Source: Weissella ceti
Lineage (GTDB): Bacteria > Bacillota > Bacilli > Lactobacillales > Lactobacillaceae
Length of the DNA stretch: 64,000 nt
Direction: 5' to 3'
Assembly (NCBI RefSeq): GCF_018394055.1
Contig: NZ_CP074441.1
Location: 992,001-1,056,000, forward strand
Below the pieces are notes generated by a model that was given only the letters and a program-made list of their open reading frames with translations, was not told where the DNA came from and searched no databases. The translations under genes and the position numbers were made by a program. Below, piece after piece: positions 52,821 to 61,511 of the stretch (the stretch's first letter is position 1; each line of letters begins with the position of its first letter).

Positions 52821-53093
52821 TTAGTGAATAATCGCTGTCAAAAAGGCTGTTAACCCAAAGAAAATCCCCGGCACGTTTGCAACCAAGATGGCCTTATCAC
52901 GGGTATGCCCATCTAGTCCAAACAAACCGTAAATTGTCCAGAAAATACAGTTAACCGTCGCAACGAATGGTTGCACTGGATCACCATAGTTTCCCGCCAA
53001 GTTATTGGCGATTTGTGGAATATATGACACATACATTAATACTGACAAGATACTTGCTGCACGTGCAATAAATGACAAAACTTTTGTGTTCAT
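52821..53093 (-). CDS. SemiSWEET-type sugar transporter
   Basis: 90 residues, three hydrophobic helices and a PQ-loop: VLMYVSYIPQIANNLAGN, then a WTIYGLFG segment in helix 3. It works as a homodimer in the family, moving sugars passively across the membrane. The ATG at 53093 is favoured; a GTG at 53105 is only one base from AGGAG. It is co-directional with the HicB-like gene (about 50 bases apart). The sugar is unknown. Confidence 0.85.
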   Translation of the reverse strand: MNTKVLSFIARAASILSVLMYVSYIPQIANNLAGNYGDPVQPFVATVNCIFWTIYGLFGLDGHTRDKAILVANVPGIFFGLTAFLTAIIH

Positions 53094-53502
53094 GATATAG
53101 CTCACGCTCCTAAATATAAATAATTAGACATCTTACATTACCCTATACATGATGCCCCTATAGTCCCATACATGGACAATAAATCATTTCGGATTCGAAC
53201 CGTTTTTTGTGTGTTTTACACACCACAATGCTCCCTAAGTGAGCATATGATTTCTAAAGATTCATTTCTTGATGCGAATCTGATTCAGATTAATGACCCC
53301 ATCATTAAATATATATTACTATTAGTAATGAAATTAAACAAATTGATTCCATATATTTTAAACTCAAAAACCCACTTATTTCTATATTTTTTATCTATGC
53401 TATTTTTTAATTTAATACTGATTCATCCACAGTATCGTGCATATGTGCTCTAATCTATAAAAAAAGAACTCCTTCGTTGAAGGAGTTCTTTTTCTTAATC
53501 TA
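53094..53502. other. Intergenic region, 409 bases
   Basis: AT-rich. An open frame at 53172-53453 (+) has no ribosome site and poor composition, so I do not call it. The terminator at 53461 is the only supported element. Confidence 0.5.
53461..53493 (-). terminator. Terminator of the DUF805 gene
   Basis: AAAAAGAACTCCTT / AAGGAGTTCTTTTT, 14-bp stem with a five-base loop. Confidence 0.9.
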
Positions 53503-54579
53503 TTATTTCAATTCAAACGCGGCTTCTCGTTCGCCACTTTGCCCAATTACTAAATATTTAGCATCAGAAATTTTAGTCATAAACGTTAGCGTTCCTTTTA
53601 AGGTTTCACCAGGTTCTACAACTTGATCATCGATTAGACGGAAATTGTATTCATTCAAATCTAATTCAGACAAAAACACATCATATTCAAGCATACGAGT
53701 TGCATCTTTACTGTCAGCTAATTCAAATTGGAAGCTTTGCAGTTCCAACGGCTCCTTACCTGTGTTTTCAATGTCCAATGCTACACGAACGTAATCATCG
53801 TTAATTTGCTTTGTTGAAATGACATCAAATTTAACGCCATCCGCTTCAACCCACTCATCTTTCGTAACAGTTAACAATTCAGAAACTGGACGTCCTTCAT
53901 TTCCAGGCTCCAATTTCAAAGCGTTATAAATCGTTGTATCCAGCGTTGATACTTTATTGCTACGTTCGTAAACTTGATTGAAATGTGAACCAGCCGTAAC
54001 ACCTAATGAAATTGTTGCGGCACTAACAGCAACAGCCAAACTAATCAACGCTACTAAACGACGACGCTTCATATTAAACACAACTGCTGCAATGCTTACA
54101 ACTAGACCTAGTCCTAAGACTACAATTGCACCCCAACCGTTACTTGTCACCCCAATTAAGATAGCACCAACTAGACTGATAACCATTCCCAACGCACCTA
54201 GCCAATAAAAACGTTCCTTACGTTCTAGACGAGGTGCTGCTTTCTTAGCAGGCATTAACATCAAAATTGAGAAAATCGTATTAAAAACCTTTAAGAAAAC
54301 TAATGCCCATGGTAGTCCTGCATTACGCAAACGGCGCACACTCAAAGCTATTTCAGGCAGAAGTGATACTAGTGTGAACAACAATAGCATCCCAAATCCA
54401 ATAATGATAATTGTGCCAATTGTTGCTAAATCGTTTCCCAGTAACACACCAATCAATGACAGGATAACGATCATCAATGCAATCAAGCCATTCATTACTT
54501 GCATGTACCAATATGTATAACGAGATGTTTCTCCAGTAAAATTAAACGCTTGTTTCCAAAATTCCATATATTGCTTCAT
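53503..54579 (-). CDS. DUF805 membrane protein with DUF4352-like C-terminal domain
   Basis: 358 residues from ATG 54579 (MKQYMEFWKQAF; GGGGGC upstream). The N-terminal half is DUF805-like: an aromatic opening with FTGETSRYTYWYMQ and several helices (about 27-115). A second membrane region (about 130-200) precedes an outward Ig-like domain (about 235-358) of the DUF4352/DUF5067 kind, with FDVISTKQINDDYVRVALDI and EPLELQSFQFELAD. It may be a stress-related envelope protein; the function is unknown. Confidence 0.7.
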   Translation of the reverse strand: MKQYMEFWKQAFNFTGETSRYTYWYMQVMNGLIALMIVILSLIGVLLGNDLATIGTIIIIGFGMLLLFTLVSLLPEIALSVRRLRNAGLPWALVFLKVFNTIFSILMLMPAKKAAPRLERKERFYWLGALGMVISLVGAILIGVTSNGWGAIVVLGLGLVVSIAAVVFNMKRRRLVALISLAVAVSAATISLGVTAGSHFNQVYERSNKVSTLDTTIYNALKLEPGNEGRPVSELLTVTKDEWVEADGVKFDVISTKQINDDYVRVALDIENTGKEPLELQSFQFELADSKDATRMLEYDVFLSELDLNEYNFRLIDDQVVEPGETLKGTLTFMTKISDAKYLVIGQSGEREAAFELK

Positions 54580-54694
54580 ACACTCTGCCCCCATTATTTT
54601 CCGTTCAACATCGTTATATTATACCGTATTTTTGTATGTAATTTAATTAATTACACGCTTAAATAAAAATATTTAAAATTTACAAAAACACAGC

Positions 54695-54733
54695 AAAAAA
54701 CAGTATTAACGCTTAACTCGTTAATACTGTTTT
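54695..54733 (-). terminator. Terminator of the ECF S-component gene
   Basis: AAAACAGTATTAACG / CGTTAATACTGTTTT stem with a seven-base loop, then U residues. Confidence 0.9.
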
Positions 54734-54738
54734 CATCT

Positions 54739-55359
54739 TTAAATTAAGTTTTGACGGTTTAAATATGTTATGACAGGCATGGCGATTAGTGGTACTAAAA
54801 TCATACCCGCAATAATTTCAAAAATTCCATTAAAGCCAGCAATTGATGTAATCAGCCAATTAGCTAACCCTGTGTCAGGAATTCCCGTAAACGATGTGTT
54901 CATCATTGAGAAGCTAAACCAAGTAATCAATAAAACCAGACTGGTATTAATGAACGCAGCTAAACCACCCAACAACACTAGATATGGCGTTTGCTTCTTC
55001 AATGATCGGTTTTTTACCCAATATTGATACAGTACTCCAATCAAAATCCCCACCATAATGCGTGGTACTAATGCAGTAATTGGGTTACGGAAAATCAATG
55101 CCCCAATACTCGGAACTGCAGTCCATGCATGCCATAATGAGTATGCGCCCCAAACAAATCCCAATAACGCACCAGTCCGTGGTCCCAACACGATTGCTCC
55201 GATTGCAACTGTAAACGTAATAATTGTTACAGCCGCCCCTAGCACGAATGCACCCAATGGTAATGTGCCTAACCAAGGTACGATTGATTGAACCAAAATA
55301 ATGGCAATAAATAATGATGTCAACACTAAGCGTCGACTTTGTGTAGCTTGTTGCGCCAT
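54739..55359 (-). CDS. ECF transporter S-component, pantothenate type likely
   Basis: 206 residues with five to six helices. The [20 protein letters not shown] stretch and [20 protein letters not shown] match the LAB PanT-like S-components that deliver pantothenate to the shared ECF module. The start at 55359 follows GAGGTTGCAGAGTC. No riboswitch is seen upstream, unlike thiT and folT here, which leaves the vitamin unconfirmed. CoaA, the first enzyme to use pantothenate, is encoded in this window at 989. Confidence 0.7.
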   Translation of the reverse strand: MAQQATQSRRLVLTSLFIAIILVQSIVPWLGTLPLGAFVLGAAVTIITFTVAIGAIVLGPRTGALLGFVWGAYSLWHAWTAVPSIGALIFRNPITALVPRIMVGILIGVLYQYWVKNRSLKKQTPYLVLLGGLAAFINTSLVLLITWFSFSMMNTSFTGIPDTGLANWLITSIAGFNGIFEIIAGMILVPLIAMPVITYLNRQNLI

Positions 55360-55426
55360 GACTCTGCAACCTCTTTATCTTTAAAGTACCTCCATTTTAC
55401 CATGAAACCTTAAGATAAAGCATTTT

Positions 55427-56608
55427 CTACTGACTACGTTTATCCTGTAAGAATTTTTTCATGCGTGTGACAGCACGTTCAAGGTCTTCGTCTGAAACCG
55501 CATAAGAAATACGAATATAATCTTTGGTTGTCTCAGAAAAAGCCGAGCCTGGAATCACACCAACTTTGCCTTCTTGTGCTAAAGATAGTGCAAAGTCATA
55601 GCCATCATGGCCAATATCTGCTGGAATCTTCGCAAACATATAAAACGCACCTTGTGGACTTATCACACTAAAGCCCATGTCCTCCAAATGTGGCAGTAAC
55701 CAATCCCGACGTCGTTGATATACTTGACGCATTTCTGCCACAATATCATCTGCTTCAGTAATCGCAACCAAAGCACCATCTTGAATCACCTTAGGTAAGG
55801 AAAACATCAATGTATCATGTACCTTCTTAGCTTGCTTCATAAATAAATCATCCGCCAAAATAAAGCCTAAGCGGTATCCCGTTAATGCATGTGATTTTGA
55901 CAAACCTGTAATCATGACCGTTTGACTAGGCAGTAGTTCTGCCATTGAGGTATGTTCTTGGTCATATGTTAATTGCGAGTATATTTCATCAGAAATAACC
56001 CATAGTTGATGCTTTTCAAATACATTAGCCAATGCAATAAGTTCATCTCGTGAATAAGTCACACCAGTAGGATTGGTTGGATAGTTAAATAGAATCGCCT
56101 TTACCGGAATGGAGGCTTGTTCAATTGCTTCCTCAACTTGTTCTGGCGTTATCTTAAAGTCTGACGCACGTGTATTAATCGTAATAGCCTCTGCATACGC
56201 TAATTTTAGTGCTGCGAAGTATGGTGGGTAGGCCGGATCTGGAATTAGGATACCTTCTCCTGCTGCCAACATCGTCATAAAAACAACATTGATTCCTTCA
56301 GACACGCCTGCTGTAACCATAACATTAGACACATTCCCATAGTGTGTTTTGTACTTAGTATTTATGTATTCCCGAAACTTATCTCTGAGTGTTTCCTCAC
56401 CCGATGGATCTGTATAATGTGAATTATCTGCGTCCACTGATGCCTTAACGGCTTGTTTAATCCGTGCATCTGCATTAAACCCTGGTTCTCCAAATGTTAA
56501 TTGCACAATATCAGGGATATCCCGAATTGTTCTTTGAAATTCTGTTAACCCATCTGGAGCTAAATTCGTTACAATAGGATTAAGCAATTGATTGAAGTGA
56601 CTAGTCAT
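55427..56608 (-). CDS. PLP-dependent aminotransferase, class I/II (PatA-like)
   Basis: 393 residues of fold type I. Substrate segment TFGEPGFN, FNYPTNPTGV with the Asn that contacts PLP, SDEIYSQLTY with the Asp, and the Schiff-base Lys in GLSKSHALTGYRLGF (about 235). The sequence sits in the group annotated as N-acetyl-L,L-diaminopimelate or aromatic/aspartate aminotransferase; by eye the substrate cannot be decided. A DAP role is unlikely if MurE is of the lysine type. It has a close paralogue at 57506 and lies divergent from the VanX-like gene. Confidence 0.85.
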   Translation of the reverse strand: MTSHFNQLLNPIVTNLAPDGLTEFQRTIRDIPDIVQLTFGEPGFNADARIKQAVKASVDADNSHYTDPSGEETLRDKFREYINTKYKTHYGNVSNVMVTAGVSEGINVVFMTMLAAGEGILIPDPAYPPYFAALKLAYAEAITINTRASDFKITPEQVEEAIEQASIPVKAILFNYPTNPTGVTYSRDELIALANVFEKHQLWVISDEIYSQLTYDQEHTSMAELLPSQTVMITGLSKSHALTGYRLGFILADDLFMKQAKKVHDTLMFSLPKVIQDGALVAITEADDIVAEMRQVYQRRRDWLLPHLEDMGFSVISPQGAFYMFAKIPADIGHDGYDFALSLAQEGKVGVIPGSAFSETTKDYIRISYAVSDEDLERAVTRMKKFLQDKRSQ

Positions 56609-56708
56609 ATTAATTTCCTCCGTTCGATTTTTTCGTACGATGAATCACTAGTTACCTTATTCTCATTGCCATAACATGAACTTAATAACGAACAGAAAGA
56701 GGTGTTTT

Positions 56709-57440
56709 ATGATGGATTACACACAAACGCCAATTGCTTTACCTAAACCAAATTGGGATTGGGTGGCGATTCGCCAAGTACCAATTGCGCCAGTATCAGA
56801 AGAACTCATCTCATTAAATTATTTACCTTCACACATGTTGGTAAGCCCTCAATATGCTCTGCAAAAATTACCAGGAGCTGAAATTGAATTATACGCACGC
56901 CCAGCTGTCCAAGCCAAGCTTGTTGAAGCGGCAAACCTACTGCCCGAAGGATACAAGTTAGTTATTTTAGATGCCTGGCGTGCAATGGAAACACAACAAG
57001 CCCTATTTGATCAAATGCGTAAATTCGTCGCACGTGATTTCCCTGAATACACTGACGAAGAAAACGAACAAGCTGCCCTACGTATCGTTGCGTTGCCTTC
57101 ACTTGATTTGAAGAAGCCATCTCCTCACAATACGGGAGGTTCAATTGATCTATCCATCGTTGATCCACAAGGTCGTTTACTATACATGGGTAGTCCTTTT
57201 GATGATATCAGCGAACGAGCTCGTACCGATTTCTATGAATCATCTGCGAAAACAGACGATGAAATCATCGCGCGTGATAATCGTCGCTTGTTGTATCACA
57301 TCATGACCAGCGTTGGATTTACTAACTACGCCGAAGAATGGTGGCATTTTGATTATGGTAATCAAAACTGGGCGTGGGTATCAGAACAACCTAATGCACT
57401 TTATACGAGTACTACGCCAGTTTATGCCTGGGTCGATTAA
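56709..57440 (+). CDS. D-Ala-D-Ala dipeptidase, VanX/DdpX family
   Basis: Zinc dipeptidase that hydrolyses D-Ala-D-Ala. The 243 residues from ATG 56709 (MDYTQTP with an ATG just ahead; AGAGGTGTTTT upstream) carry the zinc ligands in SPHNTGGSIDLSIVD (SxHxxGxAxD pattern, about 140) and the catalytic Glu and last His in EEWWHFDYG (about 215). The A of SxHxxGxAxD is Ser here. Chromosomal homologues occur in naturally vancomycin-resistant LAB that use D-Ala-D-Lac. It lies between two divergently or convergently read aminotransferases. Confidence 0.88.
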   Translation: MMDYTQTPIALPKPNWDWVAIRQVPIAPVSEELISLNYLPSHMLVSPQYALQKLPGAEIELYARPAVQAKLVEAANLLPEGYKLVILDAWRAMETQQALFDQMRKFVARDFPEYTDEENEQAALRIVALPSLDLKKPSPHNTGGSIDLSIVDPQGRLLYMGSPFDDISERARTDFYESSAKTDDEIIARDNRRLLYHIMTSVGFTNYAEEWWHFDYGNQNWAWVSEQPNALYTSTTPVYAWVD

Positions 57441-57464
57441 GCTGCTTTTCTCAAGAATAAAAAC

Positions 57465-57507
57465 AAATAGCCGAACTAATCAAGATTTGATTAGTTCGGC
57501 TATTTTT
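57465..57507. terminator. Bidirectional terminator
   Basis: AAATAGCCGAACTAATC and GATTAGTTCGGCTATTT form a 17-bp perfect stem, loop of seven. The minus-strand gene stop lies at its edge. Confidence 0.92.
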
Positions 57508-58663
57508 ATGCCATAAACCGTTGTATACGTTTTACGGCTTCAATAATGTCATCTGTGGCCCCCGCAAATGATAAGCGGATATATCCATTAGCACCAAAGA
57601 TGTCGCCTGGTAAAACGCCCACTTTTTCTTGCCCTGCTAATTCAATGACAAATCGTTCTACGTCAGTCAAAACTGGTAACTTAGCTAAAACATAAAATGC
57701 GCCCTCTGGTTCAATCACATGGAGACCAGCGTCCTGAAGTCCTTGGACTAAGATGTCTCGATTTACTTGATACACTGCTTTATGTTCGTTCACAAAATCA
57801 GTATTAGTTAGTGCGTTTACTGCACCAATCATTAAAGGCAATGGCACTGATCCTACTGTTAATTGATGGACTTGCGTTAACATTCGAATCAATTCCTGCG
57901 GTCCTAACACAAACCCTAGCCGATATCCCGGTATAGCATGTGACTTAGATAATCCGCCGATGATAATTGTTTGATCTGGTAAATATTTGGCGATTGTGAC
58001 ATGTTTGTTTCCATAAGTTAAGGCCCCGTAGATTTCATCCGTCACAACGACAAGATTAGTTTGGGCCAAAACTTGCGCTAAGGCGCAAACTTCACTTTCT
58101 GTATAAGCAACCCCTGTTGGATTGGTAGGATCATTAAAAAGGAATCCTTTAGCTTGGGGATGTTGTGCTAAACAATCTGCTAACAATGGTGCCGTCACAC
58201 GAAAACCAGTCGCCCGCGTATCTAATGCAATCACTGTCAAACCAAGCAATTTAGCAATATTTCGGTATAACGGATACATTGGTGCTGGCACAATGATCTC
58301 ATCCCCCGCTGTAAACAAGGCTTGCATCGTCACATAGATTCCTTCAGTCGCTCCGATAGTGACAAGTACTTCCGCAAGCGTGTAGTCAGGCGCGCCAAAT
58401 GAGTCCTTCATATATGTGGCAATGTCACTTCTTAAAGGCGCATAACCCTCTGTCGTGGCATATTGAGCCGACCTTTCGGCTATGGCATTTTGAATTGATT
58501 CTGTGATTGATTCAGCCACTTTAAAATCCGGCTCACCTAAACTTAAATTAATAATCTCTGGGTCGATTTGAAAGCGTTGATGCCACTTACGCAATTGTGA
58601 ATCTGACAATAACGTTTGACGTTGATTTAATTGTGGGTATAGTCCTGATTTTAAATCTGGCAT
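57506..58663 (-). CDS. PLP-dependent aminotransferase, class I/II, paralogue
   Basis: 385 residues with the same core as the enzyme at 55427: LGEPDFK, FNDPTNPTGVAYTESE, TDEIYGALTYGN and the PLP Lys in GLSKSHAIPGYRLGF. A LLSDSQLRKWHQRF N-terminus differs. Loop differences near the substrate entrance suggest a different specificity. The start at 58663 follows AAAGAGAGATG. It is a single-gene unit. Confidence 0.85.
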   Translation of the reverse strand: MPDLKSGLYPQLNQRQTLLSDSQLRKWHQRFQIDPEIINLSLGEPDFKVAESITESIQNAIAERSAQYATTEGYAPLRSDIATYMKDSFGAPDYTLAEVLVTIGATEGIYVTMQALFTAGDEIIVPAPMYPLYRNIAKLLGLTVIALDTRATGFRVTAPLLADCLAQHPQAKGFLFNDPTNPTGVAYTESEVCALAQVLAQTNLVVVTDEIYGALTYGNKHVTIAKYLPDQTIIIGGLSKSHAIPGYRLGFVLGPQELIRMLTQVHQLTVGSVPLPLMIGAVNALTNTDFVNEHKAVYQVNRDILVQGLQDAGLHVIEPEGAFYVLAKLPVLTDVERFVIELAGQEKVGVLPGDIFGANGYIRLSFAGATDDIIEAVKRIQRFMA

Positions 58664-58709
58664 CGTACATCTCTCTTTCTAGTTCATATAAATTAGCTGA
58701 ATATGGCAG

Positions 58710-58744
58710 AAAACTCACGTCCATTACTGAACGTGAGCTTTTTA
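58710..58744 (-). terminator. Terminator of the anchored protein gene
   Basis: AAGCTCACGTTC / GACGTGAGTTTT stem on the minus strand; the stop codon of the gene is at its start. Confidence 0.75.
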
Positions 58745-59335
58745 AAATCCATTCCAAGTTGTAATACTTGAAGCGATATCTACTTTCTTATCTTTAATAA
58801 CTTGATAAGTATTTGTATTAATCGTGTATTGGTGGGTAGGTACAGCACTAGTTCCTTGTGTTAAAACCATTGTCACAGTATGATTACCATTATTTTTTAG
58901 GAATGCTTGGCGTGGTTTTTCATTAGGTTGTAGTGTAACCGCCCAGTATGGCTTTGCAAAATATGCTTTAAATTGTGGTGCTGCTTGTAATGTTTCAGAA
59001 GACTCGACTTTCAATTTCGGAAAATCAACACGATGCTTATTCGCTTGGCCTACTTTTGTTACAAATAACGCCGCATTCTTAGTAGTCCAGCCACGTTCAA
59101 TATTGTCCGCAGGTTTTGTTGGTTCAGTTGGCATCGTGACGATTTGTTCACGTTGTGATGCTTCTAATTCTTTTTCAGCCTGCGTACTTGCTTGTTTAGC
59201 TGCTAATTCTTCTTTCTTTTGTTGCGCAGCCGTCTTTTCTTGCTTGTATTGTTTTTGTTGATGGGCATAGACACCCCCACCAACAACAACCAATACTACA
59301 AACAAGACGATTCCCCATACTATTTGTTTCTTCAT
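58742..59335 (-). CDS. Membrane-anchored protein with coiled coil, unknown
   Basis: 197 residues: one N-terminal membrane helix (about 5-24, IVWGIVLFVVLVVVGGG), then a Lys/Gln/Glu/Ala-rich coiled coil (about 25-68) and a small globular C-terminal domain with QFKAYFAKPYWAVTLQPNEK and QYTINTNTYQVI. The start follows AAGGAGTACGAT. The probable location is the outer face of the membrane. No family recognised. It follows the LacI regulator gene in the same direction by 17 bases, so it may be in the thrB-lacI transcript. Confidence 0.65.
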   Translation of the reverse strand: MKKQIVWGIVLFVVLVVVGGGVYAHQQKQYKQEKTAAQQKKEELAAKQASTQAEKELEASQREQIVTMPTEPTKPADNIERGWTTKNAALFVTKVGQANKHRVDFPKLKVESSETLQAAPQFKAYFAKPYWAVTLQPNEKPRQAFLKNNGNHTVTMVLTQGTSAVPTHQYTINTNTYQVIKDKKVDIASSITTWNGF

Positions 59336-59352
59336 ATCGTACTCCTTATCAA

Positions 59353-60342
59353 CTAAATCGCACGAGTTGAGGCACGTTCAATAAGCTTAACATCAAAGAT
59401 ACGTTCTTGACGATCGGCTTCAAAGTTTTGAACGCGGCTCAATACCAATTCAAGAGACGCCTTAGCAATTTCTTCCAGCGGTTGATGAACGGTTGTTAGA
59501 CTAGGTTGGTAAAAACGAGCATAGTCTGTATCATCGTATCCGATAACTGACATTTTTTCCGGTACAGATATACCAATCTTATCTAATCCACTAATTAGAC
59601 CAATAGCTAATTCATCATTCAAAGCAAATGTTGCGGTCGCTTTTGAAATTGATACAGCCATAGCGGACGCTTGACCACCTTGCTTTGACAAATAATGTGT
59701 TGTTACTTCACTTACCTTCGCACCCGCTTCGAGCATTGTCTCTTTAAAGCCAGCTAGACGATCTGATAAGTTATCATTCATTGCTTGCTTTCCTAGTACA
59801 GCTACGTGACGATGTCCCAATGACAACAAATGTTGCGCTGCAAGTTGACCACCCGCAAATTCTGCGGCTGCCACAACGTCAGCAGAACCTAATGAGACAT
59901 GATTTTCAAGCATAACACATGCAATCCCACGCTTCTTAAGATCTGCTGTAACCCCTTCTGCATCTTGTAGTTGGTTCGCAACGATAATCCCGTTAACACC
60001 AGCAGACATCAATTGGTAAACTGCCTTGTCAGTATCAGCACCTTCCGCTGACATAATTGACAAAGATACATTTTCAGGCAATCCATCTTGAATTTTTTGT
60101 ACAACATAACCAAAGTATGGCAATGCCAATGACGGTACAACAACACCGATCATCGTTAGATTGTTCTTCTTCAAACTACGAGCACTTAAATTGGGCACAT
60201 ATCCTGTTTCTTCACGTGCAGCAAAAACCTTGTTACGTGTTTCTTCAGAAAAGCGTTCCCCTTTGTTATTCAAAATTTGTGAAACGGTCGCAATTGATAC
60301 GCCAGCTAAGTTGGCCACATCCTTGATTGAAGCTTTTTTCAT
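59353..60342 (-). CDS. LacI family transcription regulator
   Basis: 329 residues from ATG 60342 (MKKASIKDVANLAG; AGAGGAAACG upstream). An N-terminal LacI HTH with GVSIATVSQILNNKGERFS and hinge NLSARSLKK, followed by a periplasmic-binding-like domain (about 60-329) of the RbsR/PurR style with GYDDTDYARFYQPSLTTVHQP. The effector is unknown. It lies 13 bases after the homoserine kinase-like gene, an unusual partner for a LacI protein, and its operator was not identified. Confidence 0.88.
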   Translation of the reverse strand: MKKASIKDVANLAGVSIATVSQILNNKGERFSEETRNKVFAAREETGYVPNLSARSLKKNNLTMIGVVVPSLALPYFGYVVQKIQDGLPENVSLSIMSAEGADTDKAVYQLMSAGVNGIIVANQLQDAEGVTADLKKRGIACVMLENHVSLGSADVVAAAEFAGGQLAAQHLLSLGHRHVAVLGKQAMNDNLSDRLAGFKETMLEAGAKVSEVTTHYLSKQGGQASAMAVSISKATATFALNDELAIGLISGLDKIGISVPEKMSVIGYDDTDYARFYQPSLTTVHQPLEEIAKASLELVLSRVQNFEADRQERIFDVKLIERASTRAI

Positions 60343-60355
60343 TATCGTTTCCTCT

Positions 60356-61198
60356 CTACGCTGTGACCAACAACCCAGTGGTTGCCAGTTCAACTTTGCT
60401 AAATGTACCTGCTACTTCGACGTGCGCTAATACATCTAACATATCTTGTGTTTGTTCAGGGGCCACAAAAATAGCAATAGTCCCTTTATTGCCGACTTGG
60501 GTCGTTCCAAATACATCTAGGGCATGCGTTGCTTGACGAATTACAGCTAAATCTGAAGTGATTTCAGGAACTAGAGAATCATTTTCTAATAATTGTCCAG
60601 CTAATACATATTGGTTTGATTGCCATGCTGCAAACAACATGTTACCTGCTGCAGCTGCATCAATCGCAGTTGTCATTGTAATATTTTCAGCAGCTTGTCC
60701 CAACAGCACACGTTCCGTTGGTTCATACACGATAACATCATATGGCGGGGTAACAATTTGGCTACCAAAATAATCACCATTTTGTAAGTAACTCGTGGTA
60801 ACGCCTCCCAATAATGCGGCAGATACGTTTGCAGGTTGTCCTTCAGTTCGTGCAGCCAATGTCAATTTTGTAAAGTCATCTAAACCTAAGCCACCTAATT
60901 GGTCTGCTAATTCAATTGCCGCCATTAATGCCGCTGTTGAAGACCCTAATCCACGTTGTAGTGGAATGTCTGATTCAACACTTAACTTATGAGGTGTAAG
61001 CCCTGGCGCCAATTTATTCGCAACAGCAACAATGTAATTGGTTGCATCAGTTGGAATTGATTCGCCTAAATTGTGGTTTACGACCCATTCAGTTGTTTCT
61101 TCGAGTACGGTTACTGTTAGCCACAAATCGAGCGCTAACCCAATTGACGCTTTTCCTGGTCCAAAATCACCAATCGTTGCTGGTACTTTAATTTGCAT
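60356..61198 (-). CDS. thrB: Homoserine kinase-like GHMP kinase
   Basis: 280 residues of the GHMP family. VPATIGDFGPGKASIGLALDL resembles the ThrB opening ANLGPGFDSIG but with GKAS, and the ATP loop RGLGSSTAALMAA (about 92-104) is intact. The C-terminal EVAGTFSKVELATTGLLV is the family tail. It phosphorylates homoserine in threonine synthesis if the assignment is right. thrA and thrC are not adjacent; instead a LacI regulator and a membrane-anchored gene follow. The start at 61198 is preceded by GGGGC. Confidence 0.78.
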   Translation of the reverse strand: MQIKVPATIGDFGPGKASIGLALDLWLTVTVLEETTEWVVNHNLGESIPTDATNYIVAVANKLAPGLTPHKLSVESDIPLQRGLGSSTAALMAAIELADQLGGLGLDDFTKLTLAARTEGQPANVSAALLGGVTTSYLQNGDYFGSQIVTPPYDVIVYEPTERVLLGQAAENITMTTAIDAAAAGNMLFAAWQSNQYVLAGQLLENDSLVPEITSDLAVIRQATHALDVFGTTQVGNKGTIAIFVAPEQTQDMLDVLAHVEVAGTFSKVELATTGLLVTA

Positions 61199-61344
61199 AG
61201 CGCTTGCCCCATTTCTTTATGATTATTTTATTTTACCAAATTTTACTTACATTTTCACTAACGGATAAACGTTTTTACAATACAGTATTTCTAATTTCAA
61301 AAATTAATGTTCGTTATTCTCACTTTTTATAAGACCTACTCATG

Positions 61345-61353
61345 TGTTATACT
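61345..61353 (+). promoter_or_regulatory. Extended -10 promoter of folT
   Basis: TGT followed by TATACT (61348-61353), with the riboswitch about 15-25 bases downstream. The -35 is weak. Confidence 0.5.
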
Positions 61354-61373
61354 ATTCTCTGTTCAAAAAATGA

Positions 61374-61468
61374 ACACAGGGTAGACTTTGGTGCGTTAAG
61401 TGCTGCGGGAACGGAATGTGGACCGCAGACGAAGGATTTTCCGCGATGCCTTAGTCACATTCACTGTT
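61374..61468 (+). ncRNA. Tetrahydrofolate (THF) riboswitch
   Basis: Matches the folT-type THF riboswitch: GGGTAGAC, GTGCGTTAAGTG (61391-61402), the P3 stem CTGCGG/CCGCAG, ACGAAGG, CCGCGATGCC and closing ACAG/CTGT (61376-61379 with 61464-61467). A small hairpin GTTCA/TGAAC precedes it. Its downstream gene is folT, as expected. Confidence 0.9.
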
Positions 61469-61480
61469 TATATAGTGAGA

Positions 61481-61501
61481 CCCTCCATTAAATTTAGGAG
61501 G
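61481..61501 (+). promoter_or_regulatory. Shine-Dalgarno sequestering hairpin of folT
   Basis: CCCTCC (61481-61486) can pair with GGAGG (61497-61501), the folT ribosome site, suggesting translational control by the THF riboswitch. No intrinsic terminator is present between riboswitch and gene. Confidence 0.6.
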
Positions 61502-61511
61502 TGTTTTCAAA

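Noticed and set aside
53172-53453. 93-codon plus-strand frame in the gap before the DUF805 gene
   Set aside because: No ribosome site, AT-driven composition and no recognisable domain; kept as intergenic.
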